Source of the DNA: Alphaproteobacteria bacterium
GTDB taxonomy: Bacteria > Pseudomonadota > Alphaproteobacteria > Rhodospirillales > Rhodospirillaceae
Direction of reading: 5' to 3'
NCBI GenBank assembly: GCA_030604885.1
Contig: JAUVUZ010000001.1
Coordinates: forward strand, 186,001-250,000
Length of the DNA stretch: 64,000 nt
A program made the position numbers and the translations under genes. This document shows positions 63,036 to 64,000 of the stretch, one piece after another (the stretch's first letter is position 1; each line of letters opens with the position of its first letter). Under the pieces are notes generated by a model, which saw only the letters and a list, made by a program, of their open reading frames with translations, was not told the DNA's origin and did no database searches.

Positions 63036-64000
63036 TCAGTTGAGCGAGACCACGTAGCGGTCGATCGGCACCTGGCGGCCGATCAGGTTCAGCTTGAAGA
63101 GATAGTCGGCGAACCGCACGTACCGCACCCGGTCGAGGGCCTGCGGCCGCATCGCGAAGCGGGGCAGGGTGTCGCGCCAGGCGCGGCGGTTGAGTTCGGT
63201 GTCGAGGCCCTTGTCGTAACGGGCGAACGCCGCCCAGGCTTCCTTCGGGTGGTTGACGATGAACAGGCTGGCGCGCTCGATCGCCTCGAAGAAGCGGCGG
63301 ATGCGCGGGTCGGTGAGGCGTTGCTGGTGGGTGACGTAGATCAGCTCGTCGTAGGCCGGCACGCCGTGCTCCTCGGGGAAGAACGCGATCCCCGGGTGCT
63401 TCTCGAGGTCCATCTGGTTGAGTTCGAAGTTGCGGAAGGCGCCGATCACCGCGTCCACCTGCTTCGCCAGCAGCGCCGGGGAGAGGGAGAAGTTGACGTT
63501 GACCAGGGTCACGTCCTTGAGCGTCAGCCCGGCGCTTTGCAGCATGGTGCCGAGGATCGCCTCCTCGAAGCCCGAGATCGAATACCCTACCTTCCGCCCC
63601 TTGAGGTCGGCGATCTGCTTGATCGGGCCGTTTTTCAGCGCCACCAGGGCGTTGAGCGGCGTGGCGACGAGGGTGCCGACGCGCACGATCGGCAGGCCCG
63701 CCTCGGCGAGGAGGTGGAGCTGCGGCTGGTAGGTCAGCGCGATGTCCACCTCCTTGGCGGCCACCAGCTTGGGCGGCGCGTTGGGGTCGGCGGGGGCGAT
63801 CAGGGTGACGTCGAGCATCGCGTCCTGGAAGAACCCCATCTGCTTGGCCACCACCAGCGGCGCATGGTCGGGGTTGACGAACCAGTCGAGCGCCACCGAA
63901 AGCGCCTCGGGGGCCGCCGGTTTCTGCGTCAGCGCGGGCTGGGCGAGGGCGGGCGTGGCGGCGGCCGCGGCGGCGAGCGAGACGCCGGTGAGGAACAGAC
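63036..64000 (-). CDS. ThiY-like (NMT1/THI5) substrate-binding protein, start beyond the window
   Basis: The visible 321 codons begin inside a signal peptide (an Ala-rich stretch ending in TPALAQP) and continue with LSVALDWFVNPDHAPLVVAK, which starts the NMT1/THI5 domain. Further family features are KEVDIALTYQPQLHLLAEAG, DLKGRKVGYSISGFEEAILG and the AFRNFELNQMD region. ThiY proteins deliver a thiamine pyrimidine precursor to an ABC importer. The true start lies past 64,000; a GTG at 63896 would cut off the signal peptide and is not the start. Confidence 0.88.
   Translation of the reverse strand, partial: LFLTGVSLAAAAAATPALAQPALTQKPAAPEALSVALDWFVNPDHAPLVVAKQMGFFQDAMLDVTLIAPADPNAPPKLVAAKEVDIALTYQPQLHLLAEAGLPIVRVGTLVATPLNALVALKNGPIKQIADLKGRKVGYSISGFEEAILGTMLQSAGLTLKDVTLVNVNFSLSPALLAKQVDAVIGAFRNFELNQMDLEKHPGIAFFPEEHGVPAYDELIYVTHQQRLTDPRIRRFFEAIERASLFIVNHPKEAWAAFARYDKGLDTELNRRAWRDTLPRFAMRPQALDRVRYVRFADYLFKLNLIGRQVPIDRYVVSLN

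Overview
The window joins two different kinds of DNA. Positions 1 to about 31,424 are part of an integrative and conjugative element (ICE) whose genes all lie on the minus strand. Positions from about 31,425 to 64,000 are ordinary chromosome of a very GC-rich alphaproteobacterium. The chromosomal order lysC, nitronate monooxygenase, ptsP, RodZ-like, ispG, hisS, prfA, prmC, DUF4167, clpB, with ubiG and map/radC nearby, suggests Rhodospirillales. That placement is inferred from gene order and protein character only.

ICE, read in the direction of transcription (right to left). At the junction lie a tyrosine integrase, a translationally coupled YhcG/DUF1016 nuclease and two small proteins (27.9-31.2 kb). 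An establishment and anti-restriction block follows (16-27.8 kb): ArdC, a PP-loop (PAPS-reductase-like) enzyme, a large ParB-like protein, small conserved proteins, ArdB, more small proteins, a 1,444-aa methyltransferase-helicase of the Strawberry notch type and a Toprim protein. Next come a DUF2493 protein, a membrane protein, SSB and small regulators (9-14.6 kb). A tightly coupled operon then runs repA, parA, DNA methyltransferase, ribbon-helix-helix protein, DUF2840, traF, and continues into DUF736, a transglycosylase, the relaxase and traG (0-9 kb). A CopG-type gene runs off the left edge. The mating-pore (trb) genes and the other ICE end are presumably further left. The element looks able to replicate and partition as well as transfer: repA carries three iterons, DnaA-box-like sites and an AT-rich repeat tract inside its own coding sequence.

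The ICE sits inside radC. The chromosomal radC frame ends in the middle of its metal-binding JAMM motif exactly where host-like sequence stops, so the element splits the gene and the right-hand attachment site is near 31,425.

The most interesting non-coding signal is a recurrent leader RNA or DNA structure directly upstream of at least five ICE genes (snt helicase, a 185-aa protein, ardB, parB, ardC). It has conserved purine-rich boxes and a compensatory stem. Two further families of paired leaders occur at fixed distances from their start codons: upstream of ssb and a 54-aa protein, and upstream of two small proteins. The whole establishment block may be controlled as one post-entry regulon.

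Chromosomal part. map, radC, sfsA and a BioC/NDUFAF5-like methyltransferase are on the minus strand. comF, grxC, a nitrilase-family amidase, DUF1178, an EAL protein with a degenerate GGDEF domain, lysC, nitronate monooxygenase, ptsP, RodZ-like, ispG, hisS, prfA, prmC, DUF4167, clpB and a DUF6635-like protein are on the plus strand. ubiG, an SRPBCC protein, an M23 peptidase, an SDR, a universal stress protein and a ThiY-like binding protein (cut by the right edge) are on the minus strand. upp, two small proteins including a SocA/Panacea-domain protein and a NhaD-type antiporter are on the plus strand. A compact array of perfect hairpins separates prfA from prmC. No tRNA, rRNA, CRISPR array or insertion sequence was recognised.
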